Position numbers and translations under genes: made by a program. A DNA stretch of 64,000 nucleotides from Ruminococcaceae bacterium AM07-15 (GTDB lineage: Bacteria > Bacillota > Clostridia > Oscillospirales > Butyricicoccaceae): positions 23,975 to 87,974 of the forward strand of contig QUDE01000014.1 in NCBI GenBank assembly GCA_003477405.1, read 5' to 3'. How positions within the stretch are numbered: the stretch's first letter is position 1; the number at the start of each line of letters is the position of its first letter. Positions 53,200-61,315 of this stretch are shown here, one piece after another. Below the pieces are notes generated by a model. The model was not told the DNA's origin and ran no database searches. It was given only the letters and a program-made list of their open reading frames with translations.

Positions 53200-53228
53200 T
53201 TGCCAAAAATCCCCTGGTGTGATAGCAT
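53200..53228 (+). promoter_or_regulatory. Promoter of the lipoprotein gene
   Basis: TTGCCA (53200-53205), 17-bp spacer, TAGCAT (53223-53228), about 54 bp before the lipoprotein start. Confidence 0.6.
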
Positions 53229-53281
53229 GACCAAAGCAGGAACAGAATGGATATTTTCAAAAGAGAGGATAAGATGCGTCG

Positions 53282-53863
53282 ATGAAAAAGAATACACATT
53301 TGGCCCGAGGTCTATTGTGGCTCATGGCCTTTTCCCTGGCGGCCGGATTGATGGGCTGTACACTGGAAGAAGAGGGAGAAGAAAAGCAGCCAGCCGTCTC
53401 TGTCACAGAGGAAGAAAAGTCCTCCTCTACGGAAAAGGGCCTGGAAAAAGAAGAAACAAAAACAGATAAACAAGAAGAAAAGGAAGCGTCTGAGGACAAA
53501 GAGCAGGAAAATCCTCTTTTGAAGAAGGATACCTCTCAGCCTTCCTCCTCTCCCATTTCAGACGACGATGACGAGAAAGCTGCATCCGCACCGAAAACGG
53601 AAAATGTGGCCCCGGCCGAGCCCCAGCAAAGTCCATCTCAGCCCCCGTCTGAACCTCCGGCCCAGGAATCCGCCCCTGCTCCCGACAATGCCGCATCGGC
53701 TCCCGCGCCTCAAAACCAGGGAAACACCAATCTGGTGTGGATTCCCGCCAGCGGCTCAAAGTATCACAGCAAACCTGGATGCAGCAACATGAAAAATCCC
53801 ACACAGGTGACCCAGGATGAAGCCGTCTCCATGGGGTATGATGCCTGCAAGAGATGCCACTGA
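53282..53863 (+). CDS. Lipoprotein with disordered linker and C-terminal Cys/His domain
   Basis: Exported lipoprotein (193 residues) with lipobox LMGC at about residue 26, a long acidic then Pro/Ala/Ser/Gln-rich linker (about 27-148), and a compact C-terminal motif with YHSKPGCSNM and a terminal CKRCH. That end resembles the small metal-binding (Ada-like) domain found on many secreted Firmicute proteins. The last five residues match CxxCH, but this is more likely a zinc site than haem. A mini-frame ATGCGTCGATGA overlaps the start, which may couple translation. Confidence 0.8.
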   Translation: MKKNTHLARGLLWLMAFSLAAGLMGCTLEEEGEEKQPAVSVTEEEKSSSTEKGLEKEETKTDKQEEKEASEDKEQENPLLKKDTSQPSSSPISDDDDEKAASAPKTENVAPAEPQQSPSQPPSEPPAQESAPAPDNAASAPAPQNQGNTNLVWIPASGSKYHSKPGCSNMKNPTQVTQDEAVSMGYDACKRCH

Positions 53864-53904
53864 TGAACTCCATCCTCAAAAGGACGGCAAACAATATCAC
53901 AGGA

Positions 53905-53942
53905 AAGACAAAAAGCCGCGGCTTAGCCACGGCTTTTTTCTT
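53905..53942. terminator. Terminator between lipoprotein and nitrilase genes
   Basis: AAGCCGCGGC/GCCACGGCTT imperfect stem followed by TTTTTTC on the plus strand; it probably serves the convergent nitrilase gene too. Confidence 0.65.
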
Positions 53943-53949
53943 TTTCTCC

Positions 53950-54870
53950 TTATCCTTCCCGCACCTGGAGCGACAGCACATCGGGCCGGGCATAGTGGCC
54001 GCACACATCGTGCTCCATTTTGCTGGCGGCCGCCTGCTGCATATCCAGCTGGGCGTAAATGATTTCTTCCCGGTCCCATACTGTATCGGAAATCACATGG
54101 CCATAGGGGTCCACCACGCAGCTGCCGCCGCGACAGGCGATATCCGGCAGCCGGCCGATCTCTTCTTCTCCGCTTTGGGTCTTGGGATAGTCTGCCTTTG
54201 TAAAGTACATATCGCAGTTGATGAAGAAACAGTGTCCTTCGATGGCGATATGGCGGACGGTATCCTGCCATTCCGGGTTGTCATTGGTGTTGGGAGAAAT
54301 ATAGATGGTGATCCCCTTTTGGTAAAGAGCCACCCGGGCCAGAGGCATATAGCTTTCCCAGCAGATCAGATTGCCCATGGGCCCCCAAGGGGTGTCCATC
54401 ACCGGGAAAAAGTCCTTGTTGCCGTCTCCCCAGACCACTCGCTCGCTGCCGGTGGGCTTGAGCTTGCGATGATTGAGGGCCTCTCCCTGGGGTGAAATCA
54501 TCATATTGGAGTTATACAGTGTCGCCGTCACTTCGTCCCGCTCGGAATAGCCGATGCTCACATAGACTCCCAACCGCTTGGCACAGTCAATGATCTGCTG
54601 CATTTCCGTGCCCTTGGCCAGGATGGAATTATCGTAATAAACTTTCCAATCTTCCCTTCCAGCCTGATTCCGGCTCCCCACGGTGAAGCCATAGGTCATG
54701 CCATAGAGATAGCCGGGAATAAACAATTCGGGGAACACGATGAGCTGCGCTCCATTCGCAGCGCATTCCTCCATCAGCTTGAGCACTTTTTCCACGCATT
54801 TTTCCTTTTGGAACATCACCGGGGTGGCCTGTACCACCGCCACTTTGCAGACGCTTTCCAAATCTCTCAT
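53950..54870 (-). CDS. Nitrilase-family carbon-nitrogen hydrolase
   Basis: A 306-residue hydrolase with the full catalytic set: Glu48 (FPELFIPGY), Lys136 (NHRKLKPT) and Cys170 (LICWES). The CWE motif and overall length fit true nitrilases (nitrile to acid) rather than amidases. The ATG at 54870 has AAGGAGG upstream; the longer open frame would run through the tRNA gene. Single-gene unit with its own promoter. Confidence 0.9.
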   Translation of the reverse strand: MRDLESVCKVAVVQATPVMFQKEKCVEKVLKLMEECAANGAQLIVFPELFIPGYLYGMTYGFTVGSRNQAGREDWKVYYDNSILAKGTEMQQIIDCAKRLGVYVSIGYSERDEVTATLYNSNMMISPQGEALNHRKLKPTGSERVVWGDGNKDFFPVMDTPWGPMGNLICWESYMPLARVALYQKGITIYISPNTNDNPEWQDTVRHIAIEGHCFFINCDMYFTKADYPKTQSGEEEIGRLPDIACRGGSCVVDPYGHVISDTVWDREEIIYAQLDMQQAAASKMEHDVCGHYARPDVLSLQVREG

Positions 54871-54927
54871 TGCTGTGCCTCCTTTGGGCTGGACGAAATA
54901 ATCGATACACCGTCCTTTGATTTTTCG

Positions 54928-54956
54928 ATTGTACCACGGCCCAAACCAAAAGGCAA
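54928..54956 (-). promoter_or_regulatory. Nitrilase gene promoter
   Basis: Minus-strand TTGCCT (54951-54956), 17-bp spacer, TACAAT (54928-54933). Confidence 0.7.
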
Positions 54957-54993
54957 ACCGGATATGATATTTTCGCCCCAGGGCAGAGACATA

Positions 54994-55032
54994 GAAAAAT
55001 CCCTGGAACCTTACGATTCCAGGGATTTTCCT
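54994..55032 (-). terminator. tRNA-Pro terminator
   Basis: AAAATCCCTGGAA/TTCCAGGGATTTT stem, followed by TTTTTC on the minus strand just after the tRNA. Confidence 0.85.
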
Positions 55033-55039
55033 ATTCATT

Positions 55040-55116
55040 TGGTCCGAGTGAGAGGAGTCGAACCTCCGGCCTCTTGAACCCCATTCAAGCGCGCTACCAA
55101 ACTGCGCCACACCCGG
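55040..55116 (-). tRNA. tRNA-Pro (anticodon GGG)
   Basis: A 77-nt tRNA. Acceptor stem CCGGGTG/CACTCGG (one G-T pair), D arm GCGCAGTTTGGTAGCGC, anticodon stem CTTGA/TCAAG with 7-base loop ATGGGGT, so anticodon GGG; T arm GGAGG-TTCGACT-CCTCT; encoded ACCA end. It reads CCC and CCT codons. Followed by a terminator. Confidence 0.95.
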
Positions 55117-55189
55117 GTGCAAGAAAGATATTACCACAGTGTCCCCCATTTGGCAAGTGTTTTTTTCAAATTTTTTAAAAAATTTGATT

Positions 55190-55489
55190 TTAACCATTTT
55201 CTTCCTCTTCCGTTTGTGTACCTGTACCCTCCAACAGCTTTTCCACCGAAGTATGCAGGCCACCGGCAATCTTGGCCAGAGTGGAGATGGTAGGGTTGTT
55301 TTTATCGCTTCCCCTTTCGATGTTTCCCAAATGGGCGGCGCCCATGCCCGACAGAAAGGCCAGCTTTTCCTGACTGTATCCCAACGCCTCCCGACGGGCT
55401 TTGATATTCTGCCCCAGACGCTGCTTTGTTCGTTCCAGCTCTTCTTCCTGTCGTTTCAGCACTTCGGCCAGTTCCTTGGTCTGTCCCAT
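55190..55489 (-). CDS. XRE-family helix-turn-helix regulator
   Basis: A 99-residue DNA-binding protein. An N-terminal charged coiled coil (residues 5-25) precedes an HTH_3 domain (NIKARREALGYSQEKLAFLSGM, HLGNIERGSDKNNPTISTLAKIA), and a short acidic tail follows. AGGAAAGGA lies before the ATG. No partner gene is next to it, so its target is unknown. Confidence 0.9.
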   Translation of the reverse strand: MGQTKELAEVLKRQEEELERTKQRLGQNIKARREALGYSQEKLAFLSGMGAAHLGNIERGSDKNNPTISTLAKIAGGLHTSVEKLLEGTGTQTEEEENG

Positions 55490-55676
55490 TCTATCCTTTC
55501 CTCTCTGTCTCTACGAAAATTGCCTGCTGTGTATCCACCATTATTATAAAATGTCCCCCGTTCCTGCGCCAGAATATCTCTGACCGGTTAAAAACAACAG
55601 GCCTTTTTTCGCCTGTCACAAAGTCCGGGGAATATTTTCCCATTCCATCGGCACACTAACACAGGGTGATATCACG

Positions 55677-56354
55677 ATGTTGGTTCCTTTTTTCCGCACC
55701 ATTCTTCTTTACATCTTCATCATTGCAGCCTTTCGGCTGATGGGCAAACGGCAGGTGGCCGAAATGCAGGCCACCGAGTTTGTCATAACCATTTTGATCT
55801 CTGCCGTGGCCTCGGTGCCCATGCAGGATCTGAACATTCCTCTGCTCCACGGCCTGGTGCCCATTCTGACCCTGATTGCCGCCGAGATCTTCCTGTCGGT
55901 GCTGTCCATGCGCAGTCAGAAACTGCGGCGGCTGCTCAGCGGACGGCCGGTGCAGATCATCCGCAACGGCGTTCCGGACCAGCAGGCCCTGCGCAAAGTG
56001 CGCATGACCCTGGACGATGTGTTCGAGACCCTGCGGCTCAAAGATGTATTCGATCTGCGTTCCATCCAATTTGCCCAGGTGGAGACAAACGGCCAGGTGA
56101 GCCTGCTGCTCTTTCCCGGCGCACAGGCGCTGACGCTGGACGCTTTGGGCAAAGCCCCCAAATCTTCCCCGCCCATGGAACTGATCGTCTCGGACGGCGT
56201 TCTCTGCCGGGAAAACCTGCAGGCCATCGGCCGGGATGAAGTCTGGCTGGATTCCATCCTGAAAGCCAATCTGCTCTCCGGCCTGAAGCAGGTGTTTCTC
56301 CTGTGCGCCGATCGCAGCGGCAACATCCTTCTTTTCCGAAAGGAGGGAAAATAG
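55677..56354 (+). CDS. DUF421 (YetF-like) membrane protein
   Basis: A 225-residue protein with two to three N-terminal helices and a DUF421 domain. Seen: RLMGKRQVAEMQATEFVITILIS, a hallmark of the family, then GRPVQIIRNGVPDQQALRKVRMTLDDVFETLR. Function is unproven; some members are sporulation or stress proteins in Bacillus. It precedes the DUF4363 gene by 2 bp, a standard pair. Confidence 0.9.
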   Translation: MLVPFFRTILLYIFIIAAFRLMGKRQVAEMQATEFVITILISAVASVPMQDLNIPLLHGLVPILTLIAAEIFLSVLSMRSQKLRRLLSGRPVQIIRNGVPDQQALRKVRMTLDDVFETLRLKDVFDLRSIQFAQVETNGQVSLLLFPGAQALTLDALGKAPKSSPPMELIVSDGVLCRENLQAIGRDEVWLDSILKANLLSGLKQVFLLCADRSGNILLFRKEGK

Positions 56355-56356
56355 CC

Positions 56357-56716
56357 ATGGCCCGCACCTATATTGCCGCATTCCTGCTGCTGGTCACTCT
56401 CACCGGTGCTTTTTTCGCCCACAGATACACCAGGAGCCTTTCTTCCTCTTTGGCGGAAGAAGTACCCCTGTGGGCCGAAGAGGCCCGCAGCGGCGCTCTG
56501 GACGCCCTGGAAAGCCGATACCAGCGCCTGTCCCCTCTCCTGTCCACCTTTTATGTGCATTCCTCCATCGAGGAAATCGGCCAGGTGCTGGAGGAATGTC
56601 AGGGCTGCCTGGAAGTGGAGAAAGATCAGGAGTACCATCAAAAGGCCCGGCTGCTTCGGTACCTGCTGCTGCGCCTGCCCTCCAGTGATGACCCCACCTG
56701 GGAAAACATCCTGTAA
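56357..56716 (+). CDS. DUF4363-type small membrane-anchored protein
   Basis: A 119-residue protein with one N-terminal hydrophobic segment (residues 5-20) and a helical remainder. Its position immediately after DUF421 with an AGGAGGG site matches the DUF4363 partner found in spore-forming Clostridia. Identification rests mainly on context. Confidence 0.8.
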   Translation: MARTYIAAFLLLVTLTGAFFAHRYTRSLSSSLAEEVPLWAEEARSGALDALESRYQRLSPLLSTFYVHSSIEEIGQVLEECQGCLEVEKDQEYHQKARLLRYLLLRLPSSDDPTWENIL

Positions 56717-56726
56717 CCCATGTCAG

Positions 56727-56769
56727 CAAAAAGCCGCCCAAACACCATGTTGTGTCAGGCGGCTTTTTT
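56727..56769. terminator. Bidirectional terminator
   Basis: AAAAAGCCGCC/GGCGGCTTTTT stem with inner ACAC/GTGT pairing, between the convergent DUF4363 and nrdR genes. Confidence 0.88.
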
Positions 56770-56773
56770 GTTG

Positions 56774-57235
56774 TCATTGAGGCTTGGTATGGATCAGCTT
56801 GCTCAGCTCCTCCATAAAGGTGCCGATGTCTTTGAACTGCCGGTACACCGAAGCAAAGCGCACATAGGCCACTTCGTCCACCTGCTTCAGCTGTTCCATC
56901 ACCAGTTCACCGATCTGTTCGGATTTGATCTCCCTCTCCAGGGAATTGGAGAGCTTCTGCTCGATCTCATCGCAGATTTCTTCCAAAGCGGACATGGTCA
57001 CCGGCCGTTTCTCGCAGGCCTTCACCAGACCGCTGAGCATTTTGCTGCGGCTGAAAGCCTGACGGGAACCGTCTTTCTTGATGACCACCAGCGGTACGCT
57101 CTCCACCGTTTCATAGGTGGTGAACCGCCGGCCGCAGGACAAACACTCCCGCCTGCGGCGGATGCAGCTGCCCTCATCGGTGGGCCGGGAATCCACCACT
57201 TTACTCTCCAAATATCCGCAATACGGGCACTTCAT
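56774..57235 (-). CDS. nrdR: Transcriptional repressor NrdR
   Basis: A 153-residue repressor of ribonucleotide reductase genes. Seen: zinc ribbon with CPYC (3-6) and CLSC (31-34), [14 protein letters not shown], and an ATP-cone domain ([24 protein letters not shown]). Upstream lies a promoter and three Spo0A-like boxes. nrd genes themselves are not in the window. Confidence 0.96.
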   Translation of the reverse strand: MKCPYCGYLESKVVDSRPTDEGSCIRRRRECLSCGRRFTTYETVESVPLVVIKKDGSRQAFSRSKMLSGLVKACEKRPVTMSALEEICDEIEQKLSNSLEREIKSEQIGELVMEQLKQVDEVAYVRFASVYRQFKDIGTFMEELSKLIHTKPQ

Positions 57236-57284
57236 GCCATTTCCTCCCCCGCAGTTTTCCTTCCGGTCATTTTGGTTTGGGGCT

Positions 57285-57314
57285 ATTGTACCACAAAGAA
57301 ACCAGGGGGAGCAA
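57285..57314 (-). promoter_or_regulatory. Probable nrdR promoter
   Basis: Minus-strand TTGCTC (57309-57314), 18-bp spacer, TACAAT (57285-57290), about 50 bp before nrdR. Confidence 0.5.
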
Positions 57315-57376
57315 GAGTTTCCCGGCGGCCGCCTGGCGCCGGGGATCTTTTCTCCTTTTTCATTGTCCCACAGTTT

Positions 57377-57429
57377 TTCGACAAATTAAACCCCTTTTTC
57401 GTCGCAACTTTCGACACCATTCGACAAAA
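57377..57429. promoter_or_regulatory. Three Spo0A-like boxes upstream of nrdR
   Basis: TTCGACAAAT (57377-57386), TTCGACA (57410-57416) and TTCGACAAAA (57420-57429), all in one orientation. Read on the other strand, the last is TTTTGTCGAA, a perfect match to the Spo0A box. Confidence 0.5.
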
Positions 57430-57454
57430 TATGAAATTTCTGGAATATACAACC

Positions 57455-57492
57455 ATAAAGATCCCCGTCTTGTGAAAAGACGGGGATCTGAA
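57455..57492 (-). terminator. Probable secF terminator
   Basis: Perfect stem AGATCCCCGTCTT/AAGACGGGGATCT directly after secF, with a weak T run (TTTATGG) on the minus strand. Confidence 0.6.
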
Positions 57493-57498
57493 ACAGGC

Positions 57499-58398
57499 TT
57501 ATTTCGCTTTTTTCTGATGCTTCTTCAGCAGGGCCCACAGAGGAGCGGCCACGAAGATGGAAGAATAAGCGCCGCTGACAATGCCAACGGTGATGGGAAT
57601 GGCGAAATTCACCAGAGAGGAAACACCGGTAAAGATGATGAGCACGATGGTAAACAGCGTGGTCAGTGTGGTGTTGATGTTCCGGGTAAAGCTCTGGCGC
57701 ACACTCTTGTCCACAATGGCGTCATAGCTTTCCCGGCGGGACAGCTTCTGATTTTCGCGAATGCGGTCAAAGGTGATGATACTGGCGTTGATGGAATAGC
57801 CGAAGATGGTGAGGGCTGCGGCGATGAAGTTCATATTCACCGGCAGCTGGAAGATCACATAGGCGCTGATCATCACCAGCACATCGTGAATCAGGCAGAT
57901 CACAGCGGCAAAACCGGACTTGAAATCAAAACGGATGGTGATATACAGCAGCATCAGCAGAGCAGCCACCAAAGAGGACTTGACGGCCGCGGCCTGCATA
58001 TCCTTGCCCACAGCCGGGCTGACATTCTGTACATCCTGCCGGGCATCGTCCTCCAGAGAGAAGGCAGATTTCATGGCCTCGTGGAGCTTTTCCCGATCCT
58101 CGGAAGAAAGGCTCTTGGTTTTGATGAGCACCTGGGTACCATCGCCAGTGGGCACGGCGGAAACATTTTTGCCCGCCACATCGGCCACAGCGTCCTCCAC
58201 CTTGTCGATCACATCGGGAGTAACCTCTTCTCCCAGCTGATAGGTAAAGGATGTGCCGCCGGCAAAATCGATATCCAGATTAAACAGATTGACGCCAAAG
58301 GGAGCCGCCAGCAAAGCCACAAGACCTGCGGCAATCAGCAGCACCGAAAGGATGGCGCAATATTTGAAGTTTTTTGTAGCACTGAATGTCTTCAGCAT
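57499..58398 (-). CDS. secF: Protein translocase subunit SecF
   Basis: Accessory translocase protein (299 residues, six helices) that helps pull secreted proteins across the membrane. Seen: LDIDFAGGTSFTY near residue 42, the membrane core (LLMLLYITIRFDFKSGFAAV), NASIITFDRIREN and the conserved S-R-N-I-N-T-T-L run. Start codon overlaps the secD stop (TAATG). Confidence 0.96.
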   Translation of the reverse strand: MLKTFSATKNFKYCAILSVLLIAAGLVALLAAPFGVNLFNLDIDFAGGTSFTYQLGEEVTPDVIDKVEDAVADVAGKNVSAVPTGDGTQVLIKTKSLSSEDREKLHEAMKSAFSLEDDARQDVQNVSPAVGKDMQAAAVKSSLVAALLMLLYITIRFDFKSGFAAVICLIHDVLVMISAYVIFQLPVNMNFIAAALTIFGYSINASIITFDRIRENQKLSRRESYDAIVDKSVRQSFTRNINTTLTTLFTIVLIIFTGVSSLVNFAIPITVGIVSGAYSSIFVAAPLWALLKKHQKKAK

Positions 58399-59708
58399 TA
58401 CGCATCCCTCCCTTCACGAGCACCGTACAGCCGGATGTTGGTCACTTTCATACCCACCAGGCTGTTGAGAAGCATCTGTGTCACAGTCAGAGCAGTGAAC
58501 ATGGACAGGATAATGCCCAGGCCCAGGGTGATGGCAAAGCCCACGATGGTGCCCTTGCCGAAGAAATAGAGCACAGCTGCGGCGATAAAGGTGGTGATGT
58601 TACTGTCCAAAATGGCAGAGAAAGCCCGGTGGAAACCGGAATCGATGGCCGAGCGAATGGTCTTGCCCGCCCGCAGTTCTTCCTTGATTCTCTCAAAGAT
58701 AACCACATTGGCGTCCACGGCCATGCCGATGGACAGGATAATACCGGCGATGCCGGGCAGAGACAGGTTGACCTTGAAGATCACCAGCACCAGTCCCTCC
58801 AGCACGCAGTAGAACAGCAGAGCCACACAGGAGACGACGCCCGGCAGACGATACACCGCGATCATGAAGATCATCACAAGCAGCACGCCGATGACGCCGG
58901 CCTTGATGCTGCTGGTCAGAGCAGTCATACCCAGCTGAGCGCCCACGCTGCGCATCTCCACCTGCTCCAGGCCAAAGGGCAGCTGGCCCAGGGCGATGTT
59001 ATTGGCCAGGAGGCCTGCTTCCTCTGCAGTGAAGCCGCCGGTGATCATCACTTCCTTGCTGGTGATGCCGGTTTCTGCATACTGGCTGCTCACAGCAGGG
59101 CTGCTGATGGTCTGGCCGTCCATGACGATATTGATGTGGTTCTTGCCTTCCGACTCAGCTGCAGCCGCTTTCTTTGTGGCCTCGGTGAAGATCTCCAGAC
59201 CTTCATCGGTGAGTTCCAGAGAGACATAATTCTGCTTGACGCCGGTGTTATCGATGGCGCCGTATTCGGCGGTAGCATCGGCCACCTGGTTGCCTTCCAG
59301 GATCACATTGCCGTCGTCATCCAGGAATTGCAGCTGAGCGGTGGAACCCAGCGTCTGCACAGCTTCTTCGGGATCGCTGATGGAGGGGATCTCCACTGTG
59401 ACCCGACGGTCACCGGCCTGGTATACCTGAGCTTCGGTGAGGCCCTGGAAGTCCAGGCGCTGACGAAGCATATCCACAACGATTTCCATGTTGCGGCTAA
59501 GCTCCTCGGCAGGCATATCCTCGTCGGCCATGCCCTCAAAGGTGATGATGGAACCGCCCACCAGATCCAGACCCAGCCGCACACCGTTTTCGGTGTCGGT
59601 GATGCTGGGGATCTGTGTGAAGCCCAGATCCACCCCGTGCCATACTGTAAAGCCAAGCAGTGCTATGACTAACAGTGAGCAAACGAAAGTGAGAATGCTC
59701 TTTTTCAT
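58398..59708 (-). CDS. secD: Protein translocase subunit SecD
   Basis: Translocase partner of SecF (436 residues). Seen: N-terminal helix, GLDLVGGSIITFE, the P1 extracellular domain, the LPFGLEQVEMRSVGAQLG segment, and GMAVDANVVIFERIKEELR in the membrane domain. The ATG at 59708 gives a standard signal-anchor; the longer frame includes the leader hairpin. Promoter at 59765-59793. Confidence 0.96.
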   Translation of the reverse strand: MKKSILTFVCSLLVIALLGFTVWHGVDLGFTQIPSITDTENGVRLGLDLVGGSIITFEGMADEDMPAEELSRNMEIVVDMLRQRLDFQGLTEAQVYQAGDRRVTVEIPSISDPEEAVQTLGSTAQLQFLDDDGNVILEGNQVADATAEYGAIDNTGVKQNYVSLELTDEGLEIFTEATKKAAAAESEGKNHINIVMDGQTISSPAVSSQYAETGITSKEVMITGGFTAEEAGLLANNIALGQLPFGLEQVEMRSVGAQLGMTALTSSIKAGVIGVLLVMIFMIAVYRLPGVVSCVALLFYCVLEGLVLVIFKVNLSLPGIAGIILSIGMAVDANVVIFERIKEELRAGKTIRSAIDSGFHRAFSAILDSNITTFIAAAVLYFFGKGTIVGFAITLGLGIILSMFTALTVTQMLLNSLVGMKVTNIRLYGAREGRDA

Positions 59709-59764
59709 TGTCCTGTTGTTTCCTCCTTTATGAAAAGCGTGACGCTTTTTGAAAAGCAACGATT

Positions 59765-59793
59765 ATTATACTCCACCCCTGGGATTCCGTCAA
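59765..59793 (-). promoter_or_regulatory. secDF promoter
   Basis: Minus-strand TTGACG (59788-59793), 17-bp spacer, perfect TATAAT (59765-59770). A small hairpin AAAAGCG/CGCTTTT follows in the leader near 59727-59750. Confidence 0.85.
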
Positions 59794-59852
59794 CAAAAAG
59801 AGGCTTTTTCGTAAAATTCCCTCTCTTTTCTGTACAATTTGTTCAAAGATCC

Positions 59853-59970
59853 CCTTTTTGCACCGGTTTTCCCGATGCAAAAAGAGAACATTTGCCTCCC
59901 AGGCGCGGCTGTGGGCAGAGGACATATCCTCTGCCCACAGCGAAACCTCCCTTTGCGGGAGCTTTATTCT
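59853..59970. repeat. Group of hairpins between the aminotransferase and secD
   Basis: Three inverted repeats: CTTTTTGCA-rich arms at 59853-59886, a perfect 14-bp stem CTGTGGGCAGAGGA/TCCTCTGCCCACAG with a 4-nt loop at 59909-59940, and CTCCC/GGGAG at 59946-59961. None has a strong T run, so they are not clear terminators. Confidence 0.5.
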
Positions 59971-59984
59971 TTTTGATTTTCTGC

Positions 59985-61262
59985 TTACTGAGCCAGCAGT
60001 TTTTCCGCGGCGGCCTTCTTGGCGCAGACGCAGAACACTTCCATGGCCAGCTGCAGCTCCTCAATGGGAGGATAGGAAGGAGCAATGCGCAGATTGCTGT
60101 CCTTCGGGTCCTTGCCATAGGGATAGGTGGCGCCGGCCCCGGTCATGACGATGCCCGCTTCCTTGCACAGCTGCTGGGTGCGCTTGGCGCAGCCCTCCAT
60201 GGCGTCAAAGCTGACAAAATAGCCGCCCTTGGGCACAGTCCAGCTGCCGGCTCCGGTGCCGGCCAGGTTCTTTTCCAGGGTGTTGATCACGGCATCGAAC
60301 TTGGGCCGCAGCATCTTCTTGTGGATCTCCATATGGTTCTTCAGACCGGCGGCATCCTTGAAGAAGAGCACATGGCGCAGCTGGTTGATCTTGTCCGGTC
60401 CGATCTGCTGGGCCTTCATGTACTTTTTCTGCCAGGCGATGTTGGCCGGGCTTGCGGCAAAGGCGCAGACGCCGGCGCCGGGGAAGGAGATCTTGGAGGT
60501 GGAGCAGAACTCAAACACCATGTCGGGCTTACCTGCCTTGGCGCACTCCTCGATGATGTTGGGAATCTGGATATCCTCGTCGGTGATGCCGTGGATGATG
60601 TAAGCATTGTCCCAGAAAATACGGAAATCCCGTGCCTTGGGCTGGAGGGCGGCAAAACGGCGCACCACTTCATCGCTGTACACAACGCCCGAGGGGTTGG
60701 CAAACTTGGGAACGCACCAGATGCCCTTGATGCTCTCGTCCTCGGCCACCAGCTTTTCCACCATGTCCATATCGGGGCCGTTGTCATCCATGGGGATGTT
60801 GATCATCTCAATGCCGAACTGCTCGCAGATGGCAAAATGACGGTCATAACCAGGCACCGGGCAAAGGAACTTCACTTTGTCCTTTTTCAGCCAGGGTTCG
60901 TCCACACCGGCGGCGCCGAAGACCATCAGACGGTCCACGGTGTCATACATAAAGGTCAGGCTGGAATTGCCTCCGGCCAGCACCTGCTCCACCGGCACTT
61001 CCAGCAGATCAGCGAACATCTGGCGGCAGGCGGGAATGCCTTCCAGGGTGCCGTAGTTGCGGGTGTCCAGGCCCTGATAGACGGTGTCCTCACTGGTCTT
61101 GACCACCGTCAGCATCCCTTCGCAGGCATTCAACTGGTCAGCGCCGGGCTTGCCCCGGGACATATCCAGCTTCAGGCCCTGGGCCTTATAGCCTTCATAC
61201 TCTTCATTGAGCTTTTTCAATTCTTCTTCCAGCTCAGCGCGTGTGGCTTTTGTCAGATCCAT
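59985..61262 (-). CDS. PLP-dependent class I aminotransferase (AspT-like)
   Basis: Fold-type I aminotransferase (425 residues) of the group with N-terminal LDMSRGKPGADQLN, seen in AspT-type aspartate aminotransferases (Pfam Aminotran_MocR). Schiff-base Lys257 in STSKISFPGAG, the FANPSG loop near 187 and IFWDNAYIIHG near 215 are all present. Likely transfers amino groups between aspartate and 2-oxoglutarate, though alanine activity is possible. Single gene. Confidence 0.9.
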   Translation of the reverse strand: MDLTKATRAELEEELKKLNEEYEGYKAQGLKLDMSRGKPGADQLNACEGMLTVVKTSEDTVYQGLDTRNYGTLEGIPACRQMFADLLEVPVEQVLAGGNSSLTFMYDTVDRLMVFGAAGVDEPWLKKDKVKFLCPVPGYDRHFAICEQFGIEMINIPMDDNGPDMDMVEKLVAEDESIKGIWCVPKFANPSGVVYSDEVVRRFAALQPKARDFRIFWDNAYIIHGITDEDIQIPNIIEECAKAGKPDMVFEFCSTSKISFPGAGVCAFAASPANIAWQKKYMKAQQIGPDKINQLRHVLFFKDAAGLKNHMEIHKKMLRPKFDAVINTLEKNLAGTGAGSWTVPKGGYFVSFDAMEGCAKRTQQLCKEAGIVMTGAGATYPYGKDPKDSNLRIAPSYPPIEELQLAMEVFCVCAKKAAAEKLLAQ

Positions 61263-61315
61263 ACGATTACCTCCAATTTTATGTGCTTCTATGCTTCCAT
61301 TATCCTTTCAAACCC

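Noticed and set aside
53849..53863. CKRCH as a c-type haem site
   Set aside because: It is only at the end of a lipoprotein with no other haem features; the surrounding Cys/His pattern fits a small zinc-binding domain better.
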